A stretch of DNA of 14,605 nt, from assembly GCA_902796375.1 (NCBI GenBank), contig CADBOW010000157.1:1-14605 (forward strand), given 5' to 3'. The position numbers were made by a program, and so were the translations under genes. Positions 1-7,498 of the stretch are shown one piece after another (position 1 is the first letter of the stretch; each line of letters starts with the position of its first letter). This stretch comes from an uncultured Lachnospiraceae bacterium. Its GTDB lineage: Bacteria > Bacillota > Clostridia > Lachnospirales > Lachnospiraceae. A model generated the notes under the pieces. That model searched no databases. It was not told the DNA's origin and was given only the letters and a program-made list of their open reading frames with translations.

Positions 1-939
1 ACGGCACATGCCACGGCTGAGGAGGCTGAGGCACGTACCGAGCAGATGCTGAATGTATATGCGGATTTCTGCGAGGATGTTCTGGCCATTCCCATGATCC
101 GCGGACAGAAGACCGAGAAGGAGAAGTTCGCAGGTGCCATCGCCACCTATACCATTGAGGCGCTGATGCATGACGGAAAGGCATTGCAGTCCGGAACCAG
201 CCACAACTTCGGGGACGGCTTCGCAAAGGCCTTCGGTGTGCAGTATACGGATAAGGACAATACATTAAAATATGTACATCAGACCAGCTGGGGCGTGACC
301 ACCCGTCTCATCGGAGCGGTGATCATGGTTCACGGCGACAATAACGGGCTTGTGCTTCCGCCGAAGGTTGCACCCACCCAGGTTATGATCATCCCCATTC
401 AGCAGAAGAAGGAAGGGGTGCTCGAGGCAGCGGAGCAGCTGCAGCAGAAGCTTTCCGACCGGGTACGCGTCAAGGTGGACAAAACCGACAAATCTCCCGG
501 CTTCAAGTTCGCAGAGCAGGAAATGCGCGGAATCCCCGTTCGGATCGAGGTGGGACCGAGAGATCTGGCCAACGGAGAAGCGGTTGTGGTCCGCAGAGAT
601 AATGGTGAGAAGCAGACCGTAAAGCTGGAGGAGCTGGAGACGCTGATTCCGCAGCTGCTTGATACGATCCAGAAGGATATGCTGGAGAGAGCAAGAGCTC
701 ACAGAGATGCACATACATATACGGTAACGAATTACGACGAATTCAAGGAAACCATTGAGACGAAGCCCGGCTTCATCAAGGCAATGTGGTGCGAGGATCG
801 TGCCTGCGAGGATGCCATCAAGGAAGAGACCGGTGCTACCGCCAGATGTATGCCCTTCGCACAGGAGCACGTGGCAGATACTTGTGTATACTGCGGAAAG
901 CCTGCGAAGAAAATGGTTTATTTCGGTCGTGCATACTAA
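1..939 (+). CDS. proS: Prolyl-tRNA synthetase, C-terminal part (5' end outside window)
   Basis: Class II aminoacyl-tRNA synthetase that charges tRNA-Pro with proline in the cytoplasm. The frame is open from base 1, so the gene starts upstream; 312 codons are visible. The seen part covers the end of the catalytic core (ATP-site motif 3 region, GVTTRLIGAVIMVHGD, with the preceding SGTSHNFGDGF proline-site loop), the anticodon-binding domain (from about VAPTQVMIIPI) and a C-terminal zinc-binding domain with a C-x4-C pair (CEDRAC) and a C-x2-C pair (CVYC). The protein ends in Tyr, as in archaeal/eukaryotic-type ProRS, where the terminal Tyr folds toward the active site. There is no sign of the editing insertion typical of E. 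coli-type ProRS in the visible part, though most of the region where it would lie is upstream. This short zinc-tailed form is known in many Clostridia. Downstream lies a strong hairpin, so the gene probably ends its transcript. Confidence 0.96.
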   Translation, partial: TAHATAEEAEARTEQMLNVYADFCEDVLAIPMIRGQKTEKEKFAGAIATYTIEALMHDGKALQSGTSHNFGDGFAKAFGVQYTDKDNTLKYVHQTSWGVTTRLIGAVIMVHGDNNGLVLPPKVAPTQVMIIPIQQKKEGVLEAAEQLQQKLSDRVRVKVDKTDKSPGFKFAEQEMRGIPVRIEVGPRDLANGEAVVVRRDNGEKQTVKLEELETLIPQLLDTIQKDMLERARAHRDAHTYTVTNYDEFKETIETKPGFIKAMWCEDRACEDAIKEETGATARCMPFAQEHVADTCVYCGKPAKKMVYFGRAY

Positions 940-960
940 GATAAGATAACGTATAACACA

Positions 961-992
961 GGGACAGGTACAGTCAGGCTGTACCTGTTCCC
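961..992 (+). terminator. Hairpin terminator after proS
   Basis: Left arm GGGACAGGTACAG (961-973), loop TCAGG, right arm CTGTACCTGTTCCC (979-992); the arms pair fully except for one bulged T on the right. It lies 22 bp after the proS stop. The following bases (GTTGGTTAAT) are only moderately T-rich, so it may be an intrinsic terminator of modest efficiency or a 3' end stabiliser. Confidence 0.75.
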
Positions 993-1026
993 GTTGGTTA
1001 ATCCCAAGAACCCGGATGCCGAAGAC

Positions 1027-1031
1027 AGGAG
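1027..1031 (+). promoter_or_regulatory. Ribosome binding site deciding the cca start
   Basis: AGGAG seven bases before the ATG at 1039. The frame can be extended upstream to a TTG at 994, but that codon directly abuts the terminator stem and has no Shine-Dalgarno sequence, so the ATG is preferred. Confidence 0.75.
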
Positions 1032-1038
1032 ATATCGG

Positions 1039-2370
1039 ATGAAGATCAGAATCCCGCAGGATGTGCTCTGGATCCTTCGAAAACTGAATAATGCAGGATA
1101 TGAGGCCTATGTTGTGGGAGGATGTGTCCGGGACAGTCTGCTGGGACGTGAGCCGAACGACTGGGATATCACCACCAGTGCGGAACCTCTGCAGGTGAAG
1201 GCGCTGTTCCGGAGGACCATAGATACCGGGCTGCAGCACGGAACCGTTACTGTATTGAATCATGGAACGGGCTATGAGGTGACCACCTATCGGCTGGACG
1301 GAGATTACAGTGATCACCGCCGGCCGGAGTCGGTGACATTTTCCCGGAATCTGGCGGACGATCTGATGCGCCGGGACTTCACCATCAATGCCATGGCCTA
1401 TCATCCCGAACGTGGACTGGTGGATCTCTACGGAGGAGAGGCGGACCTGGAGAAGAAGCTGATCCGTGCGGTGGGAGAGCCGGAGGAGCGGTTTCGTGAG
1501 GATGCGCTTCGGATCCTCAGGGCGGTACGCTTTGCCGCACAGCTGGGCTTCGTCATCGAGCCCGGAACCCGGGACGCCATACGGGGGCATGTGGAGGAGC
1601 TTTCCTATGTCAGTATCGAACGGATCGAAACCGAGCTGACGAAGCTGATCTGTTCCCCTCATCCGGAAATGATGGAGGAGCTGTATCAGCTGGGGATCAC
1701 GGCGAAGATCCTTCCGGAGTTCGACCGGATGATGGAGACGCCCCAGAATACGATCTATCACCGCACGGATGTGGGGCATCATACCATTGCCGTGATGCAG
1801 CAGGTTTCATCCCGGAAGGTGATGCGCTATGCGGCACTGCTGCATGATGTGGCCAAGCCGGACTGCAAGACCACGGATGAACAGGGAGCGGATCATTTTT
1901 ACGGACATCCGGCAGCGGGAGCGGAGGTTGCGCGGGATGTGATGAAGCGCCTGCGGATCGAGAACAGGACCATCGATGACGCCTGTGTGCTGGTATACTG
2001 GCATGATTTCGGCCTGAAGGGAGATCTGAATGAGGTGAGCTTCCGCCGGGGCGTATCCCGGATGGGGATCGAACATTTTCCGGATTATCTGGAGCTGAGA
2101 TATGCGGATATGCTGGGCCAGAGTGATTATCAGAAGGAGAAGAAGGAGGCGGATTATCAGCGGATCGTCGGGATGTACCGGCAGCTGCTGGAGGAAAAGC
2201 CGCCGCTGACGGTGAAGGATCTGGCGGTGAACGGAAAGGATCTGATGGATGCCGGAGTTCCCGCAGGACCGGAGATGGGCGAGATGCTGAAGAAGCTTCT
2301 GGACTATGTGTTGGAGAATCCTTCCCGGAACACAAAGGAAATATTGACGGAATATGTTAAGAATGCTTAA
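1039..2370 (+). CDS. cca: CCA-adding tRNA nucleotidyltransferase with HD domain
   Basis: Adds or repairs the 3'-terminal CCA of tRNAs (class II nucleotidyltransferase of the CCA/poly(A) polymerase family). With the ATG at 1039 the protein has 443 residues. Visible motifs: G27-G-C-V-R-D32 nucleotide-binding loop; D41-W-D43 metal-binding carboxylates; R111-R-D-F-T-I-N-A, the family motif that binds the ribose/triphosphate; and E154-D-x-x-R158 start of the base-discriminating neck helix. An HD metal-dependent phosphohydrolase domain follows (H269-D270 in LLHDVAKPD, then HFYGHPAAGAEVA). The HD-containing architecture is usual for clostridial and proteobacterial CCA enzymes and absent from the shorter Bacillus form. 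The gene follows the proS hairpin and has no obvious strong promoter, so it may rely on read-through. A poly(A) polymerase role cannot be excluded by sequence, but the motif set and single-copy housekeeping context favour CCA addition. Confidence 0.93.
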   Translation: MKIRIPQDVLWILRKLNNAGYEAYVVGGCVRDSLLGREPNDWDITTSAEPLQVKALFRRTIDTGLQHGTVTVLNHGTGYEVTTYRLDGDYSDHRRPESVTFSRNLADDLMRRDFTINAMAYHPERGLVDLYGGEADLEKKLIRAVGEPEERFREDALRILRAVRFAAQLGFVIEPGTRDAIRGHVEELSYVSIERIETELTKLICSPHPEMMEELYQLGITAKILPEFDRMMETPQNTIYHRTDVGHHTIAVMQQVSSRKVMRYAALLHDVAKPDCKTTDEQGADHFYGHPAAGAEVARDVMKRLRIENRTIDDACVLVYWHDFGLKGDLNEVSFRRGVSRMGIEHFPDYLELRYADMLGQSDYQKEKKEADYQRIVGMYRQLLEEKPPLTVKDLAVNGKDLMDAGVPAGPEMGEMLKKLLDYVLENPSRNTKEILTEYVKNA

Positions 2371-2377
2371 TATATTC

Positions 2378-2406
2378 TTCACATTTGTATTAAAAGATGA
2401 TACAAT
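2378..2406 (+). promoter_or_regulatory. Sigma-A-type promoter of the phosphohexomutase gene
   Basis: TTCACA (-35, 2378-2383), 17-bp spacer, TACAAT (-10, 2401-2406); each box has one mismatch to consensus. The predicted transcription start is near 2413, giving a leader of about 65 bases to the ATG at 2478. The leader contains a small imperfect hairpin (CGCAA / TTGCG) but nothing I recognise as a riboswitch. Confidence 0.7.
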
Positions 2407-2477
2407 ACTGTCGCTTATGCAGTGAATGATGCGCAAATCACAATTGCGTCAGGATAAATTACCAGGAGGCTTATAGT

Positions 2478-4217
2478 ATGGCTGACTACATGAAGACTTA
2501 TGAACAGTGGGTGAACAGTGATTTCTTTGACGAGGAGACCACGAAGGAGCTGCAGTCCATAGCCGACGATGAGGCGGAGATACGGGAGCGTTTCTTCTCG
2601 GATCTGGAGTTTGGTACCGCAGGACTTCGCGGGATCATCGGAGCCGGAACCAACCGTATGAACAAGTATGTGGTGGCACGTGCCACCCAGGGTCTGGCAA
2701 ATTACATCATATCGAAGCACGGGCAGGAGCGTGGAGTCGCCATTGCATTTGACTGCCGTCATTTCTCACCGGAATTTGCAGATGTTGCTGCCTGTGTACT
2801 GGCCGCAAACGGCATCAAGGCATACCGGTTTGAATCCCTTCGTCCCACACCGGAGCTGTCCTTTGCAGTTCGGCATCTGGGATGTATCGCCGGGATTAAT
2901 ATCACCGCAAGCCATAATCCGCCGGAGTATAACGGTTACAAGGTATACTGGGAGGACGGCGCGCAGATCACGCCTCCCAACGATATCGGGATCATGCTTG
3001 AGGTGCGGAAGCTGTCCATCGAGGATTCGAAGATCATCACCCTGGAGGAGGCCAAGGCCAGGGGTCTGTATCAGGTGATCGGCCAGGAAGTGGACGATGC
3101 ATATATTCAGGAGCTGAAGAAGCTGGTGATCCATCAGGATACCATCGATCAGTATGCCGGGGATATCACAGTGGTATATTCACCGCTGCACGGTACCGGA
3201 AATGTACCGGCCCGCCGGATCCTGAAGGAGCTTGGTTTTACAAATGTATATGTGGTTCCGGAGCAGGAGCTGCCGGACGGTGATTTCCCCACGGTTTCCT
3301 ATCCGAATCCCGAAGCGGAGGAGGCATTTGAACTTGCCCTGAAGCTTGCTAAGGAGAAGGATGCGGATCTGGTTCTGGCTACGGATCCGGATGCGGATCG
3401 TCTGGGGGTATATGTCAAGGATACGACCTCCGGAGAGTATAAGTGCCTCACCGGAAATATGTCCGGTTCCCTTCTGGCGGAATATGAGATCTCTCAGATC
3501 AAGGCCACACGCGGACTTCCCTCCGACGGTCGTCTGATCAAGTCCATCGTAACGACCAATATGGCTGCCTGCATCGCAGATGCCTACGGGGTCAAGATGG
3601 AGGAATGTCTCACCGGCTTCAAGTTCATCGGTCAGAAAATGCTTTCCTATGAGCACAGCGGTCATGGAACCTATCTCTTCGGTTTCGAGGAGAGCTACGG
3701 ATGCCTGATCGGAACACATGCCAGAGATAAGGATGCCATCGTGGCAACCATGGCACTTTGTGAGGCGGCAACCTACTACAAGTCTCAGGGCAAGACACTC
3801 TGGGATACCATGATCGACATGTATGAGAAATACGGATACTGGACAGACAGTATCTCTACCATAACCATGAAGGGCGTGGACGGGATCGAGAAGATCAAGT
3901 CCATCATGAAGCTCCTTCGGAAGAATATCCCCACAAATATTGCCGGTTACGATGTGATCGCAGTAAGGGATTATGATACGGACATTGTCCGGAATCTGCA
4001 TACCGGTGCCGAGACGCCGACCTTCCTTCCCAAGTCGGATGTACTGTATTTTGAATTATCGGATGATGCATGGCTTTGTGTAAGACCTTCCGGTACAGAG
4101 CCGAAGATCAAGTTCTATTACGGACTGAAGGGAACCTCCCTGGAGGATGCCGAGAAGCGTTCCAACAGCTTCCGACAGAAGCTGCAGGGGCTGATCAGCA
4201 GTCTGGTAAATGCGTGA
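2478..4217 (+). CDS. pgcA: Phosphoglucomutase / phosphomannomutase (alpha-D-phosphohexomutase)
   Basis: Interconverts hexose 6-phosphate and hexose 1-phosphate in the cytoplasm, feeding nucleotide-sugar synthesis (UDP-glucose for glycolipids and wall polymers). The 579-residue length matches the B. subtilis PgcA type. All four family loops are present: phosphoserine loop TASHNPPEYNG with active-site Ser145; metal-binding D303-P-D305-A-D307-R; sugar-specificity loop G402-F-E-E-S-Y-G; and C-terminal phosphate-binding loop R536-P-S-G-T-E-P. The GFEESYG loop is compatible with both glucose and mannose substrates, so specificity is not settled by sequence. The start is supported by AGGAGG (2464-2469) eight bases before the ATG. 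The gene has its own promoter (2378-2406). It ends with TGA, showing that UGA is a functional stop in this genome. Confidence 0.95.
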   Translation: MADYMKTYEQWVNSDFFDEETTKELQSIADDEAEIRERFFSDLEFGTAGLRGIIGAGTNRMNKYVVARATQGLANYIISKHGQERGVAIAFDCRHFSPEFADVAACVLAANGIKAYRFESLRPTPELSFAVRHLGCIAGINITASHNPPEYNGYKVYWEDGAQITPPNDIGIMLEVRKLSIEDSKIITLEEAKARGLYQVIGQEVDDAYIQELKKLVIHQDTIDQYAGDITVVYSPLHGTGNVPARRILKELGFTNVYVVPEQELPDGDFPTVSYPNPEAEEAFELALKLAKEKDADLVLATDPDADRLGVYVKDTTSGEYKCLTGNMSGSLLAEYEISQIKATRGLPSDGRLIKSIVTTNMAACIADAYGVKMEECLTGFKFIGQKMLSYEHSGHGTYLFGFEESYGCLIGTHARDKDAIVATMALCEAATYYKSQGKTLWDTMIDMYEKYGYWTDSISTITMKGVDGIEKIKSIMKLLRKNIPTNIAGYDVIAVRDYDTDIVRNLHTGAETPTFLPKSDVLYFELSDDAWLCVRPSGTEPKIKFYYGLKGTSLEDAEKRSNSFRQKLQGLISSLVNA

Positions 4218-4302
4218 TCAAACTGGATGAATCTACTGCAACCTCCCGGGTGTCGCATCTGAGAGGTTACAGTTTTGTTTATGGATAAGAAAGGAAAAGC
4301 AG

Positions 4303-5265
4303 ATGATTCACAAGAAATGGAAGTGGAGCTCCTTGATCCTGATCCTCTTCGCTGCGGTATTTATCACAGGAAGCTGGTCGGTTATGGCAAATCCTCCCGG
4401 CGTTTCCATGGGTACGATCCAGGTGGAGGACTACTATGACAAGCTGAGAGAGGCCTTCTATCAGGGAACCTATGATGAGGTGGGAGCCTGCAACGGATGG
4501 GTGGAACGGGTGATCAACAAGTCCGGTCTCATCGGAGAGCTTAAGGTGGATGGAACTACGGTTCTGGAGCTGAATGATGCTCTGAAGAACAGTGATTACT
4601 GCACCCTGGTGGCAAGCCGCGAGGGCGGTCAGTCCGACTATCAGGAAGCCACCGATCAGATGATCGAGGACGTAAATGCAGGAAAGATCAAGGCCGGGGA
4701 CATCCTCATTTTCACAAAGAATATGAATGATCCGGATCATACTCCGAATCCGCACTGGCTGCATGCGGCAATTATGATGAAGGAGACCTTCGACGGTAAG
4801 GTGGATAACTATTTTGATTATGCACTGACCCGCTGGAAGCTGGAATACATCGGTTATCCCACCATGGCACACGCCCTGGCCGAGATGTTCGGTGTGGAAT
4901 ATTACACGCCGCTGACCTCTCCGTCCTCTCTGGAGGGTGAGGATGACGGTTCCACCGGTTACTATGTATATCGTCTTGAGCCGAAGAAGTATGAGGAGGC
5001 TCAGAAGAAGCTGGCGGAAGAGAAGAAGGCCAAGAAGGAAAAGAAGGAAACAAAGACGGAGGCGCCGAAGCAGACGCAGCCGGCCACACCGGCCACCACT
5101 GCCGCTAATACCTCGGTAACGGAGGAGACCGGCGAGAACTCCGTATCTGCGGAGACACAGAATCAGGGAGGAGTCAGCAAGGGAAGCAATCTTGGCGCGA
5201 TCTTCAGTCTGCTGATCGCAATCCTGACCGTGCTGCTGCTGTTCTTCTGTGTACTGATCCTTTAG
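4303..5265 (+). CDS. Exported NlpC/P60-like protein with C-terminal membrane anchor (paralog A)
   Basis: 320-residue protein. It has an N-terminal signal sequence (positive HKKWKW, hydrophobic stretch to about residue 27, likely cleavage after SVMA at 29), then a globular domain of about 190 residues. That domain has the hallmarks of papain-like NlpC/P60 peptidases: Cys63 in ACNGWVERV at a helix start, the strand GDILIF, and His154 in HWLHAAI; an Asn about 14 residues after the His could be the third residue. After residue 224 comes a Lys/Glu-rich, probably coiled-coil linker, then a Thr/Pro/Ala/Glu linker and a hydrophobic helix (about 297-320) at the very C-terminus, so the enzyme is likely tethered to the outer face of the membrane. 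Cutting peptidoglycan stem peptides is the family role, but activity is inferred. The same domain recurs in the protein at 6304-7422. RBS AAAGGA lies seven bases before the ATG. The 85-bp spacer after pgcA shows no convincing promoter. Confidence 0.85.
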   Translation: MIHKKWKWSSLILILFAAVFITGSWSVMANPPGVSMGTIQVEDYYDKLREAFYQGTYDEVGACNGWVERVINKSGLIGELKVDGTTVLELNDALKNSDYCTLVASREGGQSDYQEATDQMIEDVNAGKIKAGDILIFTKNMNDPDHTPNPHWLHAAIMMKETFDGKVDNYFDYALTRWKLEYIGYPTMAHALAEMFGVEYYTPLTSPSSLEGEDDGSTGYYVYRLEPKKYEEAQKKLAEEKKAKKEKKETKTEAPKQTQPATPATTAANTSVTEETGENSVSAETQNQGGVSKGSNLGAIFSLLIAILTVLLLFFCVLIL

Positions 5266-5320
5266 CAGGAACGGTTCCGGTTTATGGGGGATTTATCTGA
5301 TAAGAGAAAGAGGATTTGAT

Positions 5321-6307
5321 ATGAATAGTAAATCGCAGGTTTTCAGTGCCATTCTGATCACTGTGGTCACCATGATCTTCATCGTGGCGGTCGGGATCGG
5401 GACACTTGGAAAAACGAAGGTGAACTATGTGACCGAGGTTCAGGTGAAGAACGGGTCCATCGAAAATGATTTCGGACAGTCGATCTACCTGAAGTCCCCC
5501 GGGACAAAATGTACCTTCGAGATCGCTGCCGAAGGATCGAAGGAACTGGTTTCGGACTTTATGGTTTATAAGGATTCCGCGAAAATGGATTCCTATCTCC
5601 TGATCACTCCGTCGGATCCGGTGAAGGCTTCGGAGCCTATGGACATCACCGGGGATATGATCATGATGAAGGTGAGCCGCCGCATCGCCGAGGGTGCGCA
5701 GCTGAAGGACGGAACCTATAATATCGCATATTCCATTACGGTACGGAGCACCGGAGGGGCAGGCGGCGTGTTTACCATGATCCTGATCTCCGTTGCCGCA
5801 GTGATCCTTGCCATTTTATTCCTCAGCTTCGAGGGAAACAAGGATCAGACCCTTCCCAAACGCAGGATCCGTATGCGGGGAAGAGCATATACCAACGGCT
5901 TCCTGGTCATGGGGATGATGATGCTGGCATTTGCGCTGATGAGCGGTTTCATCGATCATTTTCCCTTTACCCTGTTTCAGGCAGGCCTGATCTCCGTTCT
6001 GGTGGGGGCTACGGTATTCCTGGTGTCAGCAAACCGGAATCGTGGCTTTACATCGATCCGCAGAAAGAGGGGCGGCCTGGTACTGATCTTTGCGATCATC
6101 GCAGGCGTGAATCTTTTCGCGGTGCTCCTGGATCTGGTGATCAAGCAGTCGGCTGCTTCAGCGTCCATCGCCAACGGAACGCTGGGTAACTGGGTGGTCA
6201 ATGCAGTGGCTGCGATCTGCTCCTTCATCGTGATGATGGATCTGCTGACGCAGAATGCCAAGGAATCAGTAGAGCGTGAAAGCTCCCGGCGGAGGGTGGA
6301 AGAGTGA
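5321..6307 (+). CDS. Unrecognised six-helix membrane protein with extracytoplasmic domain
   Basis: 328 residues; I do not recognise the family. Visible layout: a membrane helix at about 8-29; a soluble, probably beta-rich segment at about 30-148 that should face outside; then membrane helices at about 151-170, 193-212, 217-237, 252-273 and 291-309; and a short charged tail (SVERESSRRRVEE). Six helices place both ends in the cytoplasm. Basic loops (PKRRIRMRGR after helix 2; NRNRGFTSIRRKRGG after helix 4) agree with positive-inside topology. RBS AAAGAGG precedes the ATG. It lies 55 bp after paralog A, and its stop overlaps the start of paralog B (GTGA), so the three genes are likely co-transcribed and the last two translationally coupled. 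A plausible role is a membrane partner, sensor or export/anchor factor for the two flanking wall proteins, but this rests only on position. Confidence 0.8.
   Translation: MNSKSQVFSAILITVVTMIFIVAVGIGTLGKTKVNYVTEVQVKNGSIENDFGQSIYLKSPGTKCTFEIAAEGSKELVSDFMVYKDSAKMDSYLLITPSDPVKASEPMDITGDMIMMKVSRRIAEGAQLKDGTYNIAYSITVRSTGGAGGVFTMILISVAAVILAILFLSFEGNKDQTLPKRRIRMRGRAYTNGFLVMGMMMLAFALMSGFIDHFPFTLFQAGLISVLVGATVFLVSANRNRGFTSIRRKRGGLVLIFAIIAGVNLFAVLLDLVIKQSAASASIANGTLGNWVVNAVAAICSFIVMMDLLTQNAKESVERESSRRRVEE
6291..6306 (+). promoter_or_regulatory. RBS and GTGA stop/start overlap coupling the last two cassette genes
   Basis: GGAGG (6291-6295) lies inside the end of the membrane-protein gene, eight bases before GTG 6304-6306, which overlaps the TGA at 6305-6307. 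This arrangement indicates translational coupling. Confidence 0.7.
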
Positions 6308-7422
6308 AGATGAAGAAATGGATTCCGGTGCTTCTTCTGATCATCGGAATATTTATGGCACAGCTGCCCGGGACCGAGGCGGCGATCCCTTCGGTGAAGA
6401 TGGGAACTGTGCAGGTTGAGTCCTATTACAATACACTGAGAAAAGCATTTTACCTGGACAGCTATGATGGCGCAGGAGCCTGCAACGGCTGGGTAGAGCG
6501 GGTCATCGACAAGTCCGGACTGGTGGGAGAATTCAAGGTAGGCGGCGACGTGGAGGATCTCTACAAGGCCATGGACGAAAGCAGCTACTTCGAGCTGGTG
6601 GCATCTCTGGAGGGCGGACAGTCCGATTACCAGAAGGCCAGTGACCAGATGGTGAAGGATGTGAATTCCGGGAAGATCAAGGCCGGAGACATTGTGATCT
6701 ACACAAAGAATATGACGAATCTGTCCGCAGCCGGACCCCACTGGCTGCATGCGGCGATCGTTATGAAGGAGCTTTACAGCGGTTCGGTTGTAAACTATGT
6801 GAATTCCGGGCTGACACGTTGGAAGTCGGGCTATATCGGTTATCCCACCATCGCCCATGCACTGGCGCCGGCCTGGGGCGTGGAATACAAGACACCCATG
6901 ACCACACCCTCCACCAAGGAGGCGGACGACGGCGGCTCCACCGGCTACTATGTATACCGGATCGTTACGGAGAAGGATGAAAATGCGGTAGAGTCCGGCT
7001 GGGTCCAGATAGACGGCAAATGGTATCATTATGAGAAGAATTTCAAGCAGACCGGCTGGCAGAAAATCAGCGGGAAATGGTATTATTTCGATAAGTCCGG
7101 CGTGATGCAGACCGGCTGGCAGAAGATCGGCGGGAAGTGGTACTTCCTGAAGAGCAGCGGCGTGCTGAAGACCGGCTGGAAGAAGAGCGGAAGAAAATGG
7201 TATTTCCTGAAGACCAGCGGAGTGATGCAGACCGGATGGAAGAAGCTGTCCGGAAACTGGTATTATTTCCGCAGAAGCGGCAGTATGGTGACCGGCTGGA
7301 AGAAGATGTCAGGCAACTGGTATTATTTCGGGAAGGACGGGGTAATGGCAGCTGCCAAAAGCATGGAGATCTCCGGAAAGAGTTATATCTTTGACGGCTC
7401 CGGCGTATGCAGGAATCCCTGA
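6304..7422 (+). CDS. Exported NlpC/P60-like protein with six cell-wall-binding GW repeats (paralog B)
   Basis: 372 residues. It has a signal sequence (MKKW, hydrophobic to about residue 21, cleavage near GTEA), followed by the same Cys/His domain as the protein at 4303-5265: Cys60 in GACNGWVERVI, GDIVIY strand, His149 in HWLHAAI, and shared strings such as EGGQSDYQ and GKIKAGDI. Residues 232-350 are six repeats of about 20 residues beginning GW and containing KWYYF-type cores, with a degenerate seventh at the end. This is the choline-binding/cell-wall-binding repeat class, which holds proteins on teichoic acids or other wall polymers. Start choice: GTG at 6304, overlapping the upstream TGA and preceded by GGAGG (6291-6295) with an 8-base gap; an ATG two codons later (6310) is the alternative. 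Predicted role is a wall-attached peptidoglycan endopeptidase or amidase; substrate unknown. A strong terminator follows. Confidence 0.87.
   Translation: MKMKKWIPVLLLIIGIFMAQLPGTEAAIPSVKMGTVQVESYYNTLRKAFYLDSYDGAGACNGWVERVIDKSGLVGEFKVGGDVEDLYKAMDESSYFELVASLEGGQSDYQKASDQMVKDVNSGKIKAGDIVIYTKNMTNLSAAGPHWLHAAIVMKELYSGSVVNYVNSGLTRWKSGYIGYPTIAHALAPAWGVEYKTPMTTPSTKEADDGGSTGYYVYRIVTEKDENAVESGWVQIDGKWYHYEKNFKQTGWQKISGKWYYFDKSGVMQTGWQKIGGKWYFLKSSGVLKTGWKKSGRKWYFLKTSGVMQTGWKKLSGNWYYFRRSGSMVTGWKKMSGNWYYFGKDGVMAAAKSMEISGKSYIFDGSGVCRNP
6997..7353 (+). repeat. Six in-phase tandem repeats (about 60 bp) encoding GW wall-binding modules
   Basis: GW codon pairs occur at 6997, 7054, 7114, 7174, 7234 and 7294, i.e. 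one 57-bp unit then exact 60-bp spacing. Units share ACCGG(C/A)TGG at the junction and AA(A/G)TGGTA(T/C)T or AACTGGTATTAT cores. Such arrays can expand or contract by recombination. Confidence 0.85.
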
Positions 7423-7444
7423 TCCGATGAATCGAGCAGGAAGC

Positions 7445-7482
7445 AAAAAGATCCTTTGGGCGTAAGCCCGAAGGATCTTTTT
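7445..7482. terminator. Bidirectional intrinsic terminator between convergent genes
   Basis: Left arm AAAAAGATCCTTTGGGC (7445-7461), loop GTAA, right arm GCCCGAAGGATCTTTTT (7466-7482): 17 base pairs with one G-T wobble. T-tracts lie on the 3' side on both strands, so it can end the + strand cassette (stop 7422) and the - strand AAA+ gene (stop 7499). Confidence 0.92.
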
Positions 7483-7498
7483 GGGTTCATGTGGCGTT

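Noticed and set aside
994..1038. TTG start at 994 for the cca gene
   Set aside because: It directly abuts the terminator stem, has no Shine-Dalgarno sequence and adds 15 residues not needed by the family; ATG 1039 has AGGAG at the right distance.
265..1782. 505-codon open frame on the - strand across proS and cca
   Set aside because: It is antisense to two well-supported genes, spans their intergenic terminator and has no recognisable domain; it is a by-product of high GC and codon bias.
4240..4268. AACCTC / GAGGTT pairing followed by TTTTGTTT after pgcA as a terminator
   Set aside because: Only six base pairs with a 17-base loop, and the T-run is offset from the stem; too weak to call.
7137..7394. 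85-codon + strand frame inside the GW-repeat region
   Set aside because: Its periodic EE/RK composition is the frame-shifted reading of the 60-bp repeats, not an independent gene.
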